Source: Roseovarius sp. MMSF_3350
GTDB lineage: Bacteria; Pseudomonadota; Alphaproteobacteria; Rhodobacterales; Rhodobacteraceae
Direction of reading: 5' to 3'
DNA: 64,000 bases
Assembly: GCF_030733425.1 (NCBI RefSeq)
Contig: NZ_JASHIZ010000013.1
Span: forward strand, 62,001 to 126,000
Part shown: piece after piece, positions 54,908 through 64,000 of the stretch
Numbering within the stretch: position 1 is the first letter of the stretch
Layout: each line of letters starts with the position of its first letter
Position numbers and translations under genes: made by a program
The notes under the pieces: generated by a model
Databases searched by the model: none
Told to the model about the DNA's origin: nothing
What the model saw: only the letters and a program-made list of their open reading frames with translations

Positions 54908-55705
54908 ATGTCCGACACCGCCTCGAAATCCCACGGTCGCAAGTCGATCACCGCGTCGCTCAAACCGCGTAGTCTGATGGACGGCCCCGAACGCCTCGCC
55001 CGCGCATGGTCGGCGCAGGTCATTACGCTAGTGCCCGACGCGTTTCCCGGCATCCTCGGCCACAGTCTGACGGGCAAGGCGCTGAAGGACGGCTTGTGGC
55101 AACTCGACACGATCGACCTGCGTGGTTTCGGCGAGGGCAAACACCGCAACGTCGACGACACCCCCGCCGGCGGCGGCGCGGGGATGGTCCTGCGGGCCGA
55201 CGTGATGGGCCGCGCCCTCGACCACGCCCTCCCGCGCGCGCCCAAAGGCGCGCCGCTGGTCTATCTCAGCCCGCGCGGCACGCCCTTCACCCAGGCCATG
55301 GCGCGCCACTGGGCCACCCGCCCCGGCGTGACGATGATCTGCGGCCGGTTCGAAGGCCTCGACCAGCGCGTCATCGACCATTACGACATTCAGGAAGTGT
55401 CCTTGGGCGATTTCGTCCTCACCGGCGGCGACCTCGCGGCGCAGGCCATGATCGACGCCACGGTGCGTCTCCTGCCCGGCGTCTTGGGCAACGAGGCCTC
55501 CACCGAGGAGGAAAGCTTCTCCGACGGCCTGCTCGAACACCCCCAGTACACCCGCCCCGCCGAATGGCATGGCCGCAAGATCCCCGACGTGCTGATGTCC
55601 GGCCACCACGGCGAGATCGGCAAGTGGCGGCGCGCCATGTCCGAGGAACTGACAAAGGCGCGGCGCCCTGACCTTTGGGCCAACTTTCTCAATCGCGACG
55701 ACTGA
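54908..55705 (+). CDS. trmD: tRNA (guanine-N1)-methyltransferase
   Basis: 265 residues. Methylates G37 of tRNAs to hold the reading frame. A SPOUT enzyme with GGGAGMVLRADVMG, the SAM-knot GRFEGLDQRVID and VSLGDFVLTGGDLAA, and the C-terminal PQYTRPAEWHG. ATG 54908 gives about 24 extra N-terminal residues; the alternative ATG at 54977 is closer to the usual TrmD start. It ends just before the palindrome array. Confidence 0.95.
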   Translation: MSDTASKSHGRKSITASLKPRSLMDGPERLARAWSAQVITLVPDAFPGILGHSLTGKALKDGLWQLDTIDLRGFGEGKHRNVDDTPAGGGAGMVLRADVMGRALDHALPRAPKGAPLVYLSPRGTPFTQAMARHWATRPGVTMICGRFEGLDQRVIDHYDIQEVSLGDFVLTGGDLAAQAMIDATVRLLPGVLGNEASTEEESFSDGLLEHPQYTRPAEWHGRKIPDVLMSGHHGEIGKWRRAMSEELTKARRPDLWANFLNRDD

Positions 55706-55716
55706 CGATTGCGCCA

Positions 55717-55784
55717 GCGGAATTTGCGCAAATTCCGCGATAGAAAATACGTATTTTCTATCCCGTTTTCTGCGCAGAAAACGG
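55717..55784. repeat. Three abutting perfect palindromes between trmD and rplS
   Basis: 55717-55738 (22 bp), 55739-55762 (24 bp) and 55763-55784 (22 bp) are each perfectly self-complementary with no spacer between them, 68 bp in all. Centres are TTGCGCAA, ATACGTAT and CTGCGCAG. The middle one is AT-rich. Each would form a hairpin in RNA or a cruciform in DNA. No T-run follows, so it is not a simple terminator. Position just after trmD suggests an mRNA-end or boundary element; the exact role is unknown. Confidence 0.9.
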
Positions 55785-55809
55785 TCCCGCCCCGCGCGCA
55801 ACACTACTC

Positions 55810-55838
55810 TTGATCGACACACGGTTTGCCCCTATACA
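55810..55838 (+). promoter_or_regulatory. Sigma70-type promoter of rplS-rpmE
   Basis: TTGATC (55810-55815) and TATACA (55833-55838) are 17 bp apart, the optimal spacing. Transcription would start near 55845, giving an untranslated leader of about 215 nt before the L19 start codon. Confidence 0.7.
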
Positions 55839-55844
55839 CCGCCC

Positions 55845-56060
55845 GTCCGGGGCTCGACCGAGTCGTCCGGACCTGTTTGTTTGGCAAAAGGGCCTGCTTT
55901 CTTCGGCACCCACCCGCCCGGCACGCAGCGCAGAGACAAAAGACATGACGACCTGACCTCCGGCGGGCACTTCCAAGTGGACCCGATAGAAGACCAGGAG
56001 CTCTCAAGGCCGCGCATCACCTTTGCGGGACAACCGCAAGCAACGTAAGGAGTGGATCAG
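55845..56060 (+). promoter_or_regulatory. Long rplS leader (about 215 nt)
   Basis: The region carries complementary arms GTCCGG and CCGGAC near its 5' part (55846-55874) and ends in AAGGAGTGG before ATG 56061. Ribosomal-protein leaders often fold for autoregulation. I cannot match it to a known leader family. Confidence 0.4.
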
Positions 56061-56444
56061 ATGGACCTGATCGCTGAAATCGAGGCGGAACAAATCGCCG
56101 AACTGGGAAAGACCATTCCCGACTTCAAGGCCGGCGACACCGTGCGCGTCGGCTTCAAGGTGACCGAGGGCACCCGCAGCCGTGTGCAGATGTTCGAAGG
56201 CGTCTGCATCAGCCGCAAGAACGGCGAAGGCATCGCCGGCTCGTTCACCGTACGCAAGATTTCCTTCGGTGAAGGCGTGGAACGGGTGTTCCCGCTCTAC
56301 TCCACCAACATCGACAGCATCGAAGTCGTGCGCCGTGGCCGCGTCCGCCGCGCCAAGCTGTATTACCTGCGCCAGCGGCGCGGCAAGTCGGCCCGGATCG
56401 CAGAGGTTTCCAACTACAAGCCCAAGTCGGGCGCAAACGCGTAA
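56061..56444 (+). CDS. rplS: 50S ribosomal protein L19
   Basis: 127 residues, slightly longer than usual. [20 protein letters not shown] and [17 protein letters not shown] are the standard blocks, then [19 protein letters not shown] and the tail [18 protein letters not shown]. It lies at the 30S-50S interface. AAGGAGTGG precedes the ATG. rpmE follows after 12 bp, so the two share one transcript. Confidence 0.98.
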   Translation: MDLIAEIEAEQIAELGKTIPDFKAGDTVRVGFKVTEGTRSRVQMFEGVCISRKNGEGIAGSFTVRKISFGEGVERVFPLYSTNIDSIEVVRRGRVRRAKLYYLRQRRGKSARIAEVSNYKPKSGANA

Positions 56445-56456
56445 GGAGCGGACCAG

Positions 56457-56678
56457 ATGAAAAAAGATCTGCACCCCGATTATCACTTCATCGACGTGAA
56501 GATGACCGACGGCACCGTCGTCCAGATGCGCTCGACCTGGGGCAAGGAAGGCGACACCCTGTCGCTCGACGTCGACCCCTCCGTGCACCCCGCCTGGACC
56601 GGCGGCGGCACCCGCCTGATGGACTCGGGCGGCCGCGTGTCGAAGTTCAAGAACAAGTACGCCGGCCTCGGCTTCTAA
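56457..56678 (+). CDS. rpmE: 50S ribosomal protein L31
   Basis: 73 residues. [19 protein letters not shown] and HPAWTGG(G)TRLMDSGG are the family segments. It has no CxxC zinc-binding cysteines, so it is the zinc-free (C-) form. It ends in a strong terminator. Confidence 0.96.
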   Translation: MKKDLHPDYHFIDVKMTDGTVVQMRSTWGKEGDTLSLDVDPSVHPAWTGGGTRLMDSGGRVSKFKNKYAGLGF

Positions 56679-56702
56679 AGCCCGCCGCGTCCGCACCACC
56701 GA

Positions 56703-56732
56703 AACGCCGCCCCGCCACGGGGCGGCGTTTTT
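56703..56732 (+). terminator. Terminator of rplS-rpmE
   Basis: A 10-bp stem ACGCCGCCCC / GGGGCGGCGT with loop GCCAC is followed by TTTT(C), 25 bp after the rpmE stop codon. Confidence 0.9.
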
Positions 56733-56877
56733 CGTTTTCGCCCCGGCATGGCGCAAATGCAATATTTCCGCGCGATCGTTTCAAACCGGCTTCAACCGGA
56801 CGGTCATACACCATAAAGTGGCGTCCGAACCTGCAAGGCAGTTCGCCGGATCAATAGCGGGGCAAAGGGGCACGGGC

Positions 56878-57687
56878 ATGGCACATATCATCGTCGTCGG
56901 AAACGAAAAGGGCGGGGCGGGCAAATCCACCGTCTCGATGCATGTCGCCACGGCACTTGCCCGCATGGGCTACAACGTCAGCGCGCTCGACCTCGATCTG
57001 CGGCAAAAAACCTTCGGCCGCTATGCCCATAACCGCACGGCCTATCTGGCCAAGGAAGGCCTCGACCTGCCCGGCCCGCATTACCACGACCTGCCCGAGG
57101 TCGACCCCGACAAGCTGAAGCCCGGCGAAAACCTCTATGACCGCCGGCTCTCGGCGGCGGTGGCCCAGCTGGAACCAGACAGCGATTTCATCATCATCGA
57201 CTGCCCCGGCTCGCACACCCGGCTCAGCCAGGTGGCGCATTCGCTGGCAGACACGCTGGTCACACCGCTGAACGACAGCTTCGTCGATTTCGACCTCCTG
57301 GCGCATGTCGACACCGACGGGCAGAAAATCCTCGGCCCCTCGGTCTATTCCGAGATGGTCTGGAACGCGCGTCAACTTCGGGCGCAGGCGGGGTTGAAAC
57401 CGATCGACTGGATCGTCGTGCGCAACCGCCTCGGCGCGCAGCAGATGGTGAACAAGGAAAAGATGGGCGCGGCGCTGGAAAACCTCGCCAAGCGCATCGG
57501 CTTTCGCACAGCGCCGGGCTTCAACGAACGGGTCATCTTCCGCGAGCTTTTCCCGCGCGGCCTGACCCTGCTGGACCTCAAGGATATCGGCGTGAAAGGT
57601 CTCAACATCTCGAACATCGCCGCCCGGCAGGAATTGCGCGACCTCGTCAAGGCCTTGAACCTGCCCGGCGTGACGGTCGATTTCTGA
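56878..57687 (+). CDS. mipZ: Division-plane positioning ATPase MipZ
   Basis: 269 residues, a ParA/MinD-type ATPase that inhibits FtsZ near the cell poles in alphaproteobacteria. IIVVGNEKGGAGKSTVSMH is the deviant Walker A (9-18) with the MinD-like first lysine, DLDLRQKTFGRYAHNR is the MipZ-specific loop, and IIIDCPGSHTRLSQ is Walker B region. ATG 56878 is preferred; an upstream ATG at 56818 gives a 20-residue extension of random look. Confidence 0.95.
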   Translation: MAHIIVVGNEKGGAGKSTVSMHVATALARMGYNVSALDLDLRQKTFGRYAHNRTAYLAKEGLDLPGPHYHDLPEVDPDKLKPGENLYDRRLSAAVAQLEPDSDFIIIDCPGSHTRLSQVAHSLADTLVTPLNDSFVDFDLLAHVDTDGQKILGPSVYSEMVWNARQLRAQAGLKPIDWIVVRNRLGAQQMVNKEKMGAALENLAKRIGFRTAPGFNERVIFRELFPRGLTLLDLKDIGVKGLNISNIAARQELRDLVKALNLPGVTVDF

Positions 57688-57693
57688 CGGCGC

Positions 57694-58356
57694 TCAGCCC
57701 TCGCGGCGCACATGCGACCCGTCGCCCAGGATCACGTCGTCCATCGGCACGTCCCAGGGCTGGGGAAAGATCGTCTGCACCGGGCAGAAATCATGCCCCA
57801 CCCCGATCACCCGCGGCCGCGGTGTAAGCCCCGCCAGCGTCATGTCGTAATAGCCGCCCCCGTTGCCCAGCCGGAAACATCCGTCATCGACCCCCAGAAG
57901 TGGCGCAATGACGATATCGGGCGTGACCGGATGAATCTCGACCGGGACCGGAATGTTCCAGATGCCCCGCGTCATCTTCGCGCCGGGGTGCCAAAGGTGA
58001 AACGCCACCGCGCGGCCCTTTTCCACCACCACCGGCAACGCCGCCTGCGCCCCCGCCGCAATCGCCAGGCGGAGCCAGGGCCGCAGGTCCAACTCGCCCC
58101 GGATCGGCCAGTACCCGGCCACGGTCTTGCCCGCGACATCCCCCAGAACACGGGTCAGCGTGGCCATCGCCGCCGCCGCCTGTCCGGCCAGCTCGTCCTG
58201 CGACAGCTCCTTGCGCAGGGCATAAAGCCTTGCGCGATCACTCTTGCGAAACCGCGCCACGTCGGCCCATGTCTGCGCATCCACCACATGGCCGCCCACC
58301 ACGTACTGCGCAGAACACGGCGGCTCGCCGCCCGCGTCATCCTCCGCGCCGGTCAC
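57694..58356 (-). CDS. 5-formyltetrahydrofolate cyclo-ligase family protein
   Basis: 220 residues. Converts 5-formyl-THF to 5,10-methenyl-THF with ATP. The substrate loop VAGYWPIRGELDLRPWL and the C-terminal GNGGGYYDMTLAGL with the metal or ATP residues are standard. It starts at GTG 58356, whose last two bases form part of the TGA of the EamA gene (GTGA), so the two are coupled. Confidence 0.9.
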   Translation of the reverse strand: MTGAEDDAGGEPPCSAQYVVGGHVVDAQTWADVARFRKSDRARLYALRKELSQDELAGQAAAAMATLTRVLGDVAGKTVAGYWPIRGELDLRPWLRLAIAAGAQAALPVVVEKGRAVAFHLWHPGAKMTRGIWNIPVPVEIHPVTPDIVIAPLLGVDDGCFRLGNGGGYYDMTLAGLTPRPRVIGVGHDFCPVQTIFPQPWDVPMDDVILGDGSHVRREG

Positions 58357-59210
58357 CGCCGCCGCCTGAGCGCCACCACGTTCGACACAAGCAGCGCCCC
58401 GATCACCACCGCGCCGCCGACGATGGCCCAGCGCCCCGGGTCCTCGCCCACGACGGCCCAGACCAATAGCGGCGCCAGCACCGATTCCAGCAGGATCAGC
58501 AAAGACACCTCCGCCGAGCTGATATAGCGCGGCCCCAACGTCAGAAAGCACGTGGCGACCGCGATGAACGCCCCGTGCAGCGCAAACAGGTGCCACTGCG
58601 CCGCCACCGGCACCCAGGGCGACACGAAAGGCAGCACCACCAGCCCTGCCCCGATATAGGCCACCGGAATGGCCGGGATCATCGAGACGTCTTTCAATTG
58701 CCGCACCGCCGTCAGGGCCCCCGCGTAAGAGGCGCAGACGACCACCGCCCACACGTCGCCCTTCCAGCTGGCGATCTCGTTCTCGCCCGACCCATAGGCG
58801 ATGATCGCCAGACCCGCGAACACCCCCAGCATGGTAAGCACCATGCGCGCGCTGATCCCCTCGCCCAAAAACACCTTGCCGAAAATGGCTGCAAAAACCG
58901 GCATCGAGGCGAAGATGAACACCACGTTCGCCACGCTGGTCTGCGTCACCGCCAGCACGAAGCCGGGCGCGGTCGAGCCCATCAGCACGATATAGATCAC
59001 CCCCGGCCAGCCGGTGCTGAGCGCGGCACGGGTCGATCCGCGCGGCATGAAGGCCAGCACGCCCACCAGGATGAACACCCCGGCAGTGATCCCGCGCCAG
59101 AAGGCCACGACCAGCGGCTCTGCCTCGATCAGCCGCACGAAGAGGGAGTCGGGCACCACGAACAACACGCCCAGCGTGGTCAGCAGCAGCCCTTTGAGAT
59201 GCGCATTCAT
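58353..59210 (-). CDS. EamA/DMT-family permease
   Basis: 285 residues with ten helices, second member of the family in the window but not a close copy of the one at 9.5 kb. FIFASMPVFAAIFGKVFLGEGI is the first repeat's end; the second ends in LILLESVLAPLLVWAVVGED. It overlaps the cyclo-ligase gene by 4 bp. A folate-related solute is a tempting guess but is not supported by any motif. Confidence 0.88.
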   Translation of the reverse strand: MNAHLKGLLLTTLGVLFVVPDSLFVRLIEAEPLVVAFWRGITAGVFILVGVLAFMPRGSTRAALSTGWPGVIYIVLMGSTAPGFVLAVTQTSVANVVFIFASMPVFAAIFGKVFLGEGISARMVLTMLGVFAGLAIIAYGSGENEIASWKGDVWAVVVCASYAGALTAVRQLKDVSMIPAIPVAYIGAGLVVLPFVSPWVPVAAQWHLFALHGAFIAVATCFLTLGPRYISSAEVSLLILLESVLAPLLVWAVVGEDPGRWAIVGGAVVIGALLVSNVVALRRRR

Positions 59211-59363
59211 GGCGCGAAATTGCCTGGAATTTGATCAGAAAGTAAAGACCGTTGGCGCGGATTTAGTCACGGATGCGCCGCGGGTTCTCCGCGCCGCCTG
59301 GGCCACTACCCGGTTGCCCTGATGCCCGACACGCCACCCGCGACCCGCGCCTTGCCCAAGGGT

Positions 59364-61577
59364 CTAGGCGGCGCTCTGTCCTTCCCGCGGCGGACGCACG
59401 CCTGCGGGGCAGGCCGCGAGCACATGTTCGATCAGCGTCTGTTTCGACAGCGGCTTCGACAGGTAATGGTCGATCCCGACCGACAGGATATCGTCCTCGT
59501 CGCCTTCCATGGCGTGGGCGGTCATGGCCACGATGGGCACATGCGCGCCGCTCTCCGCCTCGATCTGCCGGATCGCGCGGGCCGCCTCCTTGCCGTCCAT
59601 CTCGGGCATCGAGATATCCATGAACACGATGTCGGGCCGAAACGAGCGGTAGAAGGCCACCGCCTCCTCGCCGTTCACCGCGAATTTCAGGTCGATATCC
59701 ATCGCCTTCACCATCTTGGAAAACACCAGCCGGTTGGTCTTGTTGTCCTCCGCCGCCAGCACCCGCATCACCCTTTGCGTCGCGGCGTGCGACGGCGGCG
59801 CGTCCGCCAAGCCAGCCCTCAGGCCCGGCATCCGCGCCAAAGCCGCAAACAACGCGTTGCGCGGGAACGGCTTTTGCAGCACCGCATCGACGAACCGCCG
59901 GCCCGGGTCCTGATCGACGCTGCCGATATTGCCGCTCAGCAGCAGGACCGGCGCCGCGTGCCCGGCCTCTTTCAGGGCCTCGGCCAGCTCGATCCCGTCC
60001 ATTTCGGGCATCACGTGGTCGGTGATCACTAGGCTCACCTCCGCGTCCATCGCCTCCAGCGCCCGCGCCCCGCTGTCGCAGCACACCACCGCGACCTCCA
60101 GCGCCGTGAACAGCCGCTCCAGGATCGCGCGATTGAGCGCGTTGGTCTCGACGATCAGCACCTTGCGCAGCCCGTCGGGCACGCTGAAATCCTGCCCCGT
60201 CTCCGTCTCCGCCTCCGCAAGCGGCAGTTCCACGGCAAAGCCGAAGGTCGAGCCCTGCCCCTCGGCCGACTCCACCCAGATATCGCCGCCCATCAGCCGC
60301 ACCAGCTTCTCCGAGATCGCCAGCCCAAGCCCCGTGCCCTCGAACTTGCGGTTGCTCTCGCCGTCCAGCTGGTTGAACTCGCCGAAGATGTGCCCGACCT
60401 TGTCGGCCGGAATGCCGATGCCGCTGTCCTCGATCGTCACGTGCAGACGCGCCGCACCCTCGGTCTCGGCCTCCACACCCACGACCCTCACCATCACGTG
60501 GCCTTCCTCGGTAAACTTCACCGCATTGCCCAGAAGGTTCGTCATGATCTGCCGCAGCCGCCCCGGATCGCCCACGAACCGCGTCGGCAGGAACAGATCG
60601 TAATCCACCAGCAGGTCGATCCCCTTGTCCCTCGCGTTCACCTGCATCAGCATGATCAACTCGTGAATGCAGCGTTCCAGGTCGAACGGCTCTTCGTGCA
60701 GCACCAGCTTTTCGGCCTCGATCTTGGAATAATCCAGCACGTCGTTGATGATCACGAGCAGCGCCTCGCCCGAATTCTTGATCGTATTGGCATATAGCAG
60801 CTGTTCCTCGTCCAGCTCGGTATCCGTCAACAGCTCCGCCATGCCCACCACCCCGTTCATCGGCGTGCGTATCTCGTGGCTCATGTTCGCCAGGAAGGAC
60901 GATTTCGCCCGGCTCGCCGCCTCGGCCTTCCGCCGCGCCTCCTTCAGGCGCTCCTCATAGCGGATCGTGTCGGTGATGTTCAGCGCAAGGCTCACCACGT
61001 CGCCGGTCTGACCGCGTTGGTCAATGAGCTTGATATAGGCGCCGTTCCACAGCCGGATGATTTCCGGCTCCGGCGCCACGGTCTGCCAGCGGTCCAGCAT
61101 CTTCTCGCGCCACGCGGCAGGGTCGGCATCCCCGATATCGACGACGCCCTCTTCGGTGACGCATTGCAGGATCTCGACATAGCTGATCCCCGGCTTGACG
61201 TCCTCCAGCCCCTCGAACACGCCCAGCCACGCGTGGTTGGCCGCGATCATCCGGCTTTCGGCATCGAAAAAGGCGAACCCGTCCTGGATCGTCTGGATCG
61301 AATGCCACAGCCGCCGCTCGGCGATGGCGACCTTCTCGTTGGCGACGTTCAGATCGGATTTCACCCGCGCGTTCTCGTCCCGCACGGTCTGCACTTCTGC
61401 GCGGGTCTCGACGATCTCCTCGCTCAGCGCACGGGCATGGCGGCCCAGCTTGCGGTTCGCGGCCTGAAGCTCCGCCTGTTTCTGTTCCAGCAGACGTTCG
61501 GCGGCCAACCGGGCCCGCCTTTCCTCCGCCAGTTTGTTGGCAAGGCTCATGCCCCAACCTCCGCCGATGCCGGTCAT
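59364..61577 (-). CDS. Hybrid histidine kinase with PAS and two receiver domains
   Basis: 737 residues, no membrane helix. N-terminal coiled coil (10-90), a PAS domain (about 91-205), HisKA with SHEIRTPMNG (His234), HATPase with N-boxes around Asn347-Asn351 and DSGIGIP, then a first receiver (about 472-580) with Asp520 but an altered acidic pocket (VETN), and a complete second receiver (about 605-725) with AAEDN, Asp654 and SKPLSK. The first receiver may be regulatory only. GAGG lies upstream of ATG 61577. No partner response regulator or Hpt gene is nearby. Confidence 0.92.
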   Translation of the reverse strand: MTGIGGGWGMSLANKLAEERRARLAAERLLEQKQAELQAANRKLGRHARALSEEIVETRAEVQTVRDENARVKSDLNVANEKVAIAERRLWHSIQTIQDGFAFFDAESRMIAANHAWLGVFEGLEDVKPGISYVEILQCVTEEGVVDIGDADPAAWREKMLDRWQTVAPEPEIIRLWNGAYIKLIDQRGQTGDVVSLALNITDTIRYEERLKEARRKAEAASRAKSSFLANMSHEIRTPMNGVVGMAELLTDTELDEEQLLYANTIKNSGEALLVIINDVLDYSKIEAEKLVLHEEPFDLERCIHELIMLMQVNARDKGIDLLVDYDLFLPTRFVGDPGRLRQIMTNLLGNAVKFTEEGHVMVRVVGVEAETEGAARLHVTIEDSGIGIPADKVGHIFGEFNQLDGESNRKFEGTGLGLAISEKLVRLMGGDIWVESAEGQGSTFGFAVELPLAEAETETGQDFSVPDGLRKVLIVETNALNRAILERLFTALEVAVVCCDSGARALEAMDAEVSLVITDHVMPEMDGIELAEALKEAGHAAPVLLLSGNIGSVDQDPGRRFVDAVLQKPFPRNALFAALARMPGLRAGLADAPPSHAATQRVMRVLAAEDNKTNRLVFSKMVKAMDIDLKFAVNGEEAVAFYRSFRPDIVFMDISMPEMDGKEAARAIRQIEAESGAHVPIVAMTAHAMEGDEDDILSVGIDHYLSKPLSKQTLIEHVLAACPAGVRPPREGQSAA

Positions 61578-61705
61578 TCTCGTGCCTCAATCTCCCTTAT
61601 TATGGTGAACAAGTGCTTAAATCCTGACCTGCCCCGGGCGCAGGAATCGTTGTCTTGCCGTGGGGCGCATGGCACCATGCCGCCATTCGTTGAAGGAGGG
61701 CATTA

Positions 61706-64000
61706 TGCTCCAACGCTTTCTCGCCGCCATTGTTCTCAGCCTTTCCGCCAGCCTCGTCCCCTCCGGCGCGCTGGCCCAGGATGCCGTGCCCGAACGGCGC
61801 GAGGTCGTGACCAAGGATGTCGACTTCTTCGGTTCCGATCTCGACCCGCTTTTCGACACTACGCTCGAAGCCTGCCGCAACCTCTGCTTTTCCAACAACG
61901 CCTGCCGCGCCTACACCTTCAACACCCGCTCCAATTCCTGTTTCCCCAAAAGCGCCCTGACCGAGACCAAGCCCTACGAGGGCGCGATTTCCGCCGAGGT
62001 CTTCAATACCGATACCCGCGTCCTAGACGACGCGTCCGCCCGCACCGCCGATCTGGGCTTCCTCAATCCGGGCGATCTGAACCAGGCCCGCGACCAGGCC
62101 ACCGGCATCGGCGCGCGCCATCCCGGCGGGCAATGGGACGTGCCCGCCATGGTCAACGCCGCACAGGACCGCATCGCGCAGCAGGATTACCTCAACGCCA
62201 TGCGCTGGATGGGGGCCGCCGTGGCCCGCTCGGACGCCGCCGACCAATGGGCGGAATACGCCCGCCTGTCGCTGCTGATCCCGGCGCAGAACGACTCCGA
62301 GAAACGCAACTATGCGGAACGCGCCTTCCAGGCCGCGATCAACGCCTACCTGCGTGCGCCCGGCGATCCCGCGCGCATCAACGCCCTTCTGCTGATGTCG
62401 CAGGCGCTGGAAACCATGGGCCGGGGCCAGGCCACCGTGCCCACCCTGCGCCTGGCCGAATCGATCCAGCCACGCGACGACGTGATGACCGCGCTCGACG
62501 CCGCCATCGCCAAGTACGGCTTCCGCATCACCGAGCACCGCGCCGAAAGCGACAGCGCCCAGCCGCGCCTTTGCGCCGAGTTCTCCGAACCGCTGGTCGA
62601 GGCGGGCACCGATTACACGCCCTTCGTGCGCCTGCCCGATCCCGGACTGGTGGTGCAGCCGTCGGGCAACCAGATCTGCATCGCCGGCGTCCAGCACGGC
62701 GAGCGCTACCGCGTCACCTTCCGCGAGGGCCTGCCCGCCGCCAGCGGCGAGAAACTCCAGCGCGACACCGAGATCACGCTTTACGTCCGCGACCGTTCCT
62801 CGCGCGTCAGCTTCCCGGGCCGGGCCTACATCCTGCCCAAGGCCGCCGACACCGCCCTGCCGATCGAGACCGTCAACCTCGACGAGGTCGAGCTGCTCCT
62901 GCGCCGCGTCTCCGACCGCAATCTTCTGCGCACCATGCAACAGGATTTCTTCGGCCGCCCGCTCAGTCAGTACCAGGAACGCGAGTTCGGCAACGAGATC
63001 GCCGAGGAGGTCTGGACCGGCACCGGCGAGGTGCAGAACACCCTGAACCGGACCATGACCACCCGCCTGCCGCTGGGCGATGTGCTGGCCGACGAGGCCC
63101 CGGGCATCTACGCGCTGACCGCCACCATCCCCGGCGCCGACCCCTTCGACAACCCCGGCGCCACCCAGTGGTTCGTGCTGACCGACCTTGGGCTGACCAC
63201 GTTCAAGGGCAATGACGGCCTGCACGTCTTCGTGCGTGGTCTGGCCGATGCGCAGGCGCAATCCGGCGTCGAGCTGTCCCTGCTGTCGCGCTCCAACAGC
63301 GTGCTTGGCACGGCCACAACCGATGACCAGGGCCACGCGCTCTTTGCCCCCGGCCTGACACGCGGCACCTCCGGCGCGGCCCCCGCGATGATCCTTGCCA
63401 AGGCCGGCCCCGACGACATGGCCTTCCTGTCGCTCACCGATCCCGCCTTCGACCTCTCGGACCGCGGCGTCGAGGGCCGCCCGCCCGCGCCGCCCATCGA
63501 CGTCTTCCTCGCCACCGACCGCGGCGCCTATCGCCCGGGCGAGGTGATCCACGCGACGGCCCTCGCGCGCGACAACGTGGCCGAGGCGATCCCCGGCCTG
63601 CCCCTCACCGCCATCCTGCGCCGCCCCGACGGCGTGGAATACTCCCGCCAGTTGTCCGGCGATGACGACGCGGGCGGCCACGTCTTCACCCTGCCGGTCG
63701 GTGCGAGTGTCCCCACCGGCAGCTGGACGCTCGACATCCTGTCCGACCCCGAGGACGACCCGCTGGTCAGCCGCACGCTGCTGGTCGAGGATTTCCTGCC
63801 CGAGCGCATCGACTTCGACCTGTCGCTGCCGGACGGCCCCATCCGCCCCGGCGACACGCCCCCGCTCACCATCGACGCCCGCTATCTCTTCGGCGCGCCC
63901 GGTGCTGGCCTCGTGGCCGATGGCAACGTCAAGGTCTCCGCCCGCTCCACGCTCGACGATTTCCCCGGCTTCCGCTTCGGCCGCCATGACGACCCGGCGG
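61706..64000 (+). CDS. Alpha-2-macroglobulin-family protein, N-terminal part (3' end outside window)
   Basis: The frame is open to the last base, giving the first 765 residues. Signal peptide (1-24, cut after ALA). Residues 37-101 hold a cysteine-rich PAN/Apple-like module (Cys57, 61, 67, 79; FSNNACRAYTFNTRSNSC). Bacterial macroglobulin MG domains follow from about 270, with FLATDRGAYRPGEVIHATAL, the usual bait-region approach of YfhM-type proteins. These periplasmic proteins trap attacking proteases; the thioester (CxEQ) would lie further on and is not visible. AAGGAGG sits 6 bases before the ATG. Usually partnered by penicillin-binding protein 1C, presumably downstream. Confidence 0.88.

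Noticed and set aside
60876..63215. A 779-codon plus-strand frame over the hybrid kinase and macroglobulin
   Set aside because: Arg/Ala/Pro-rich shadow of two genuine genes in other frames.

Overview
The window is high-GC DNA from an alphaproteobacterium, most likely a Rhodobacteraceae/Roseobacter-group bacterium. This rests on the split F0 operon (atpI-atpB-atpE-b'-b), CcrM beside RNase HII, MipZ, an LOV histidine kinase, a sitABCD-type metal transporter under a Fur-family box, an alphaproteobacterial rpsP-rimM-trmD-rplS cluster and protein families typical of marine rhodobacters. It looks like chromosome rather than plasmid or phage. Both edge genes are cut: AMP nucleosidase at the left and an alpha-2-macroglobulin at the right.

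Layout. 0-9 kb: end of amn, a universal stress protein with a sodium:alanine-type symporter, a blue-light LOV histidine kinase downstream of a Crp/Fnr regulator, and a three-gene arsenic operon (ArsR-ArsC fusion, GAPDH, ArsJ) opening with a perfect palindrome at the first start codon. 9-18 kb: HU, an EamA transporter, aroC, an orphan oligopeptide-type binding protein, a class III aminotransferase and a cytochrome bd-type oxidase (cydAB). 18-27 kb: a fused hydantoinase/5-oxoprolinase, a rhodanese-like phosphatase coupled to a degenerate sugar-kinase homologue, and a Mn/Zn ABC transporter whose first permease carries a winged-helix-like tail. 27-32 kb: manC and rfbCBDA, making GDP-mannose and dTDP-L-rhamnose for surface polysaccharide. 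32-38 kb: ccrM and rnhB, three poorly known exported or membrane proteins, and a BCCT osmolyte transporter.

38-40 kb holds a small, AT-richer island in the 3' end of tRNA-Arg(CCT). It is bounded by a 47-bp direct repeat, carries only a HAD phosphatase and an overlapping three-helix membrane protein, and has no integrase. It is the best candidate here for an undescribed accessory system. 40-48 kb: a LacI regulator, an RTX-repeat protein, rpsO, a GGDEF/MetOD1 pair, the F0 ATP synthase operon and a prolyl-tRNA editing protein. 48-57 kb: ffh, four tandem GNAT acetyltransferases, a chorismate mutase, then rpsP, a 49-aa membrane ORF, rimM, a sulfotransferase-like gene, trmD, an array of three abutting perfect palindromes, rplS and rpmE. 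57-64 kb: mipZ, 5-formyl-THF cyclo-ligase with an EamA transporter, a hybrid histidine kinase, and the start of the macroglobulin.

Most of the window is housekeeping. The regions that repay a second look are the tRNA-Arg island, the palindrome array at 55.7 kb, the arsenic operon, the regulator-like domains attached to membrane proteins, and several small ORFs and possible non-coding transcripts. All functional calls come from reading motifs by eye; no database search was run.
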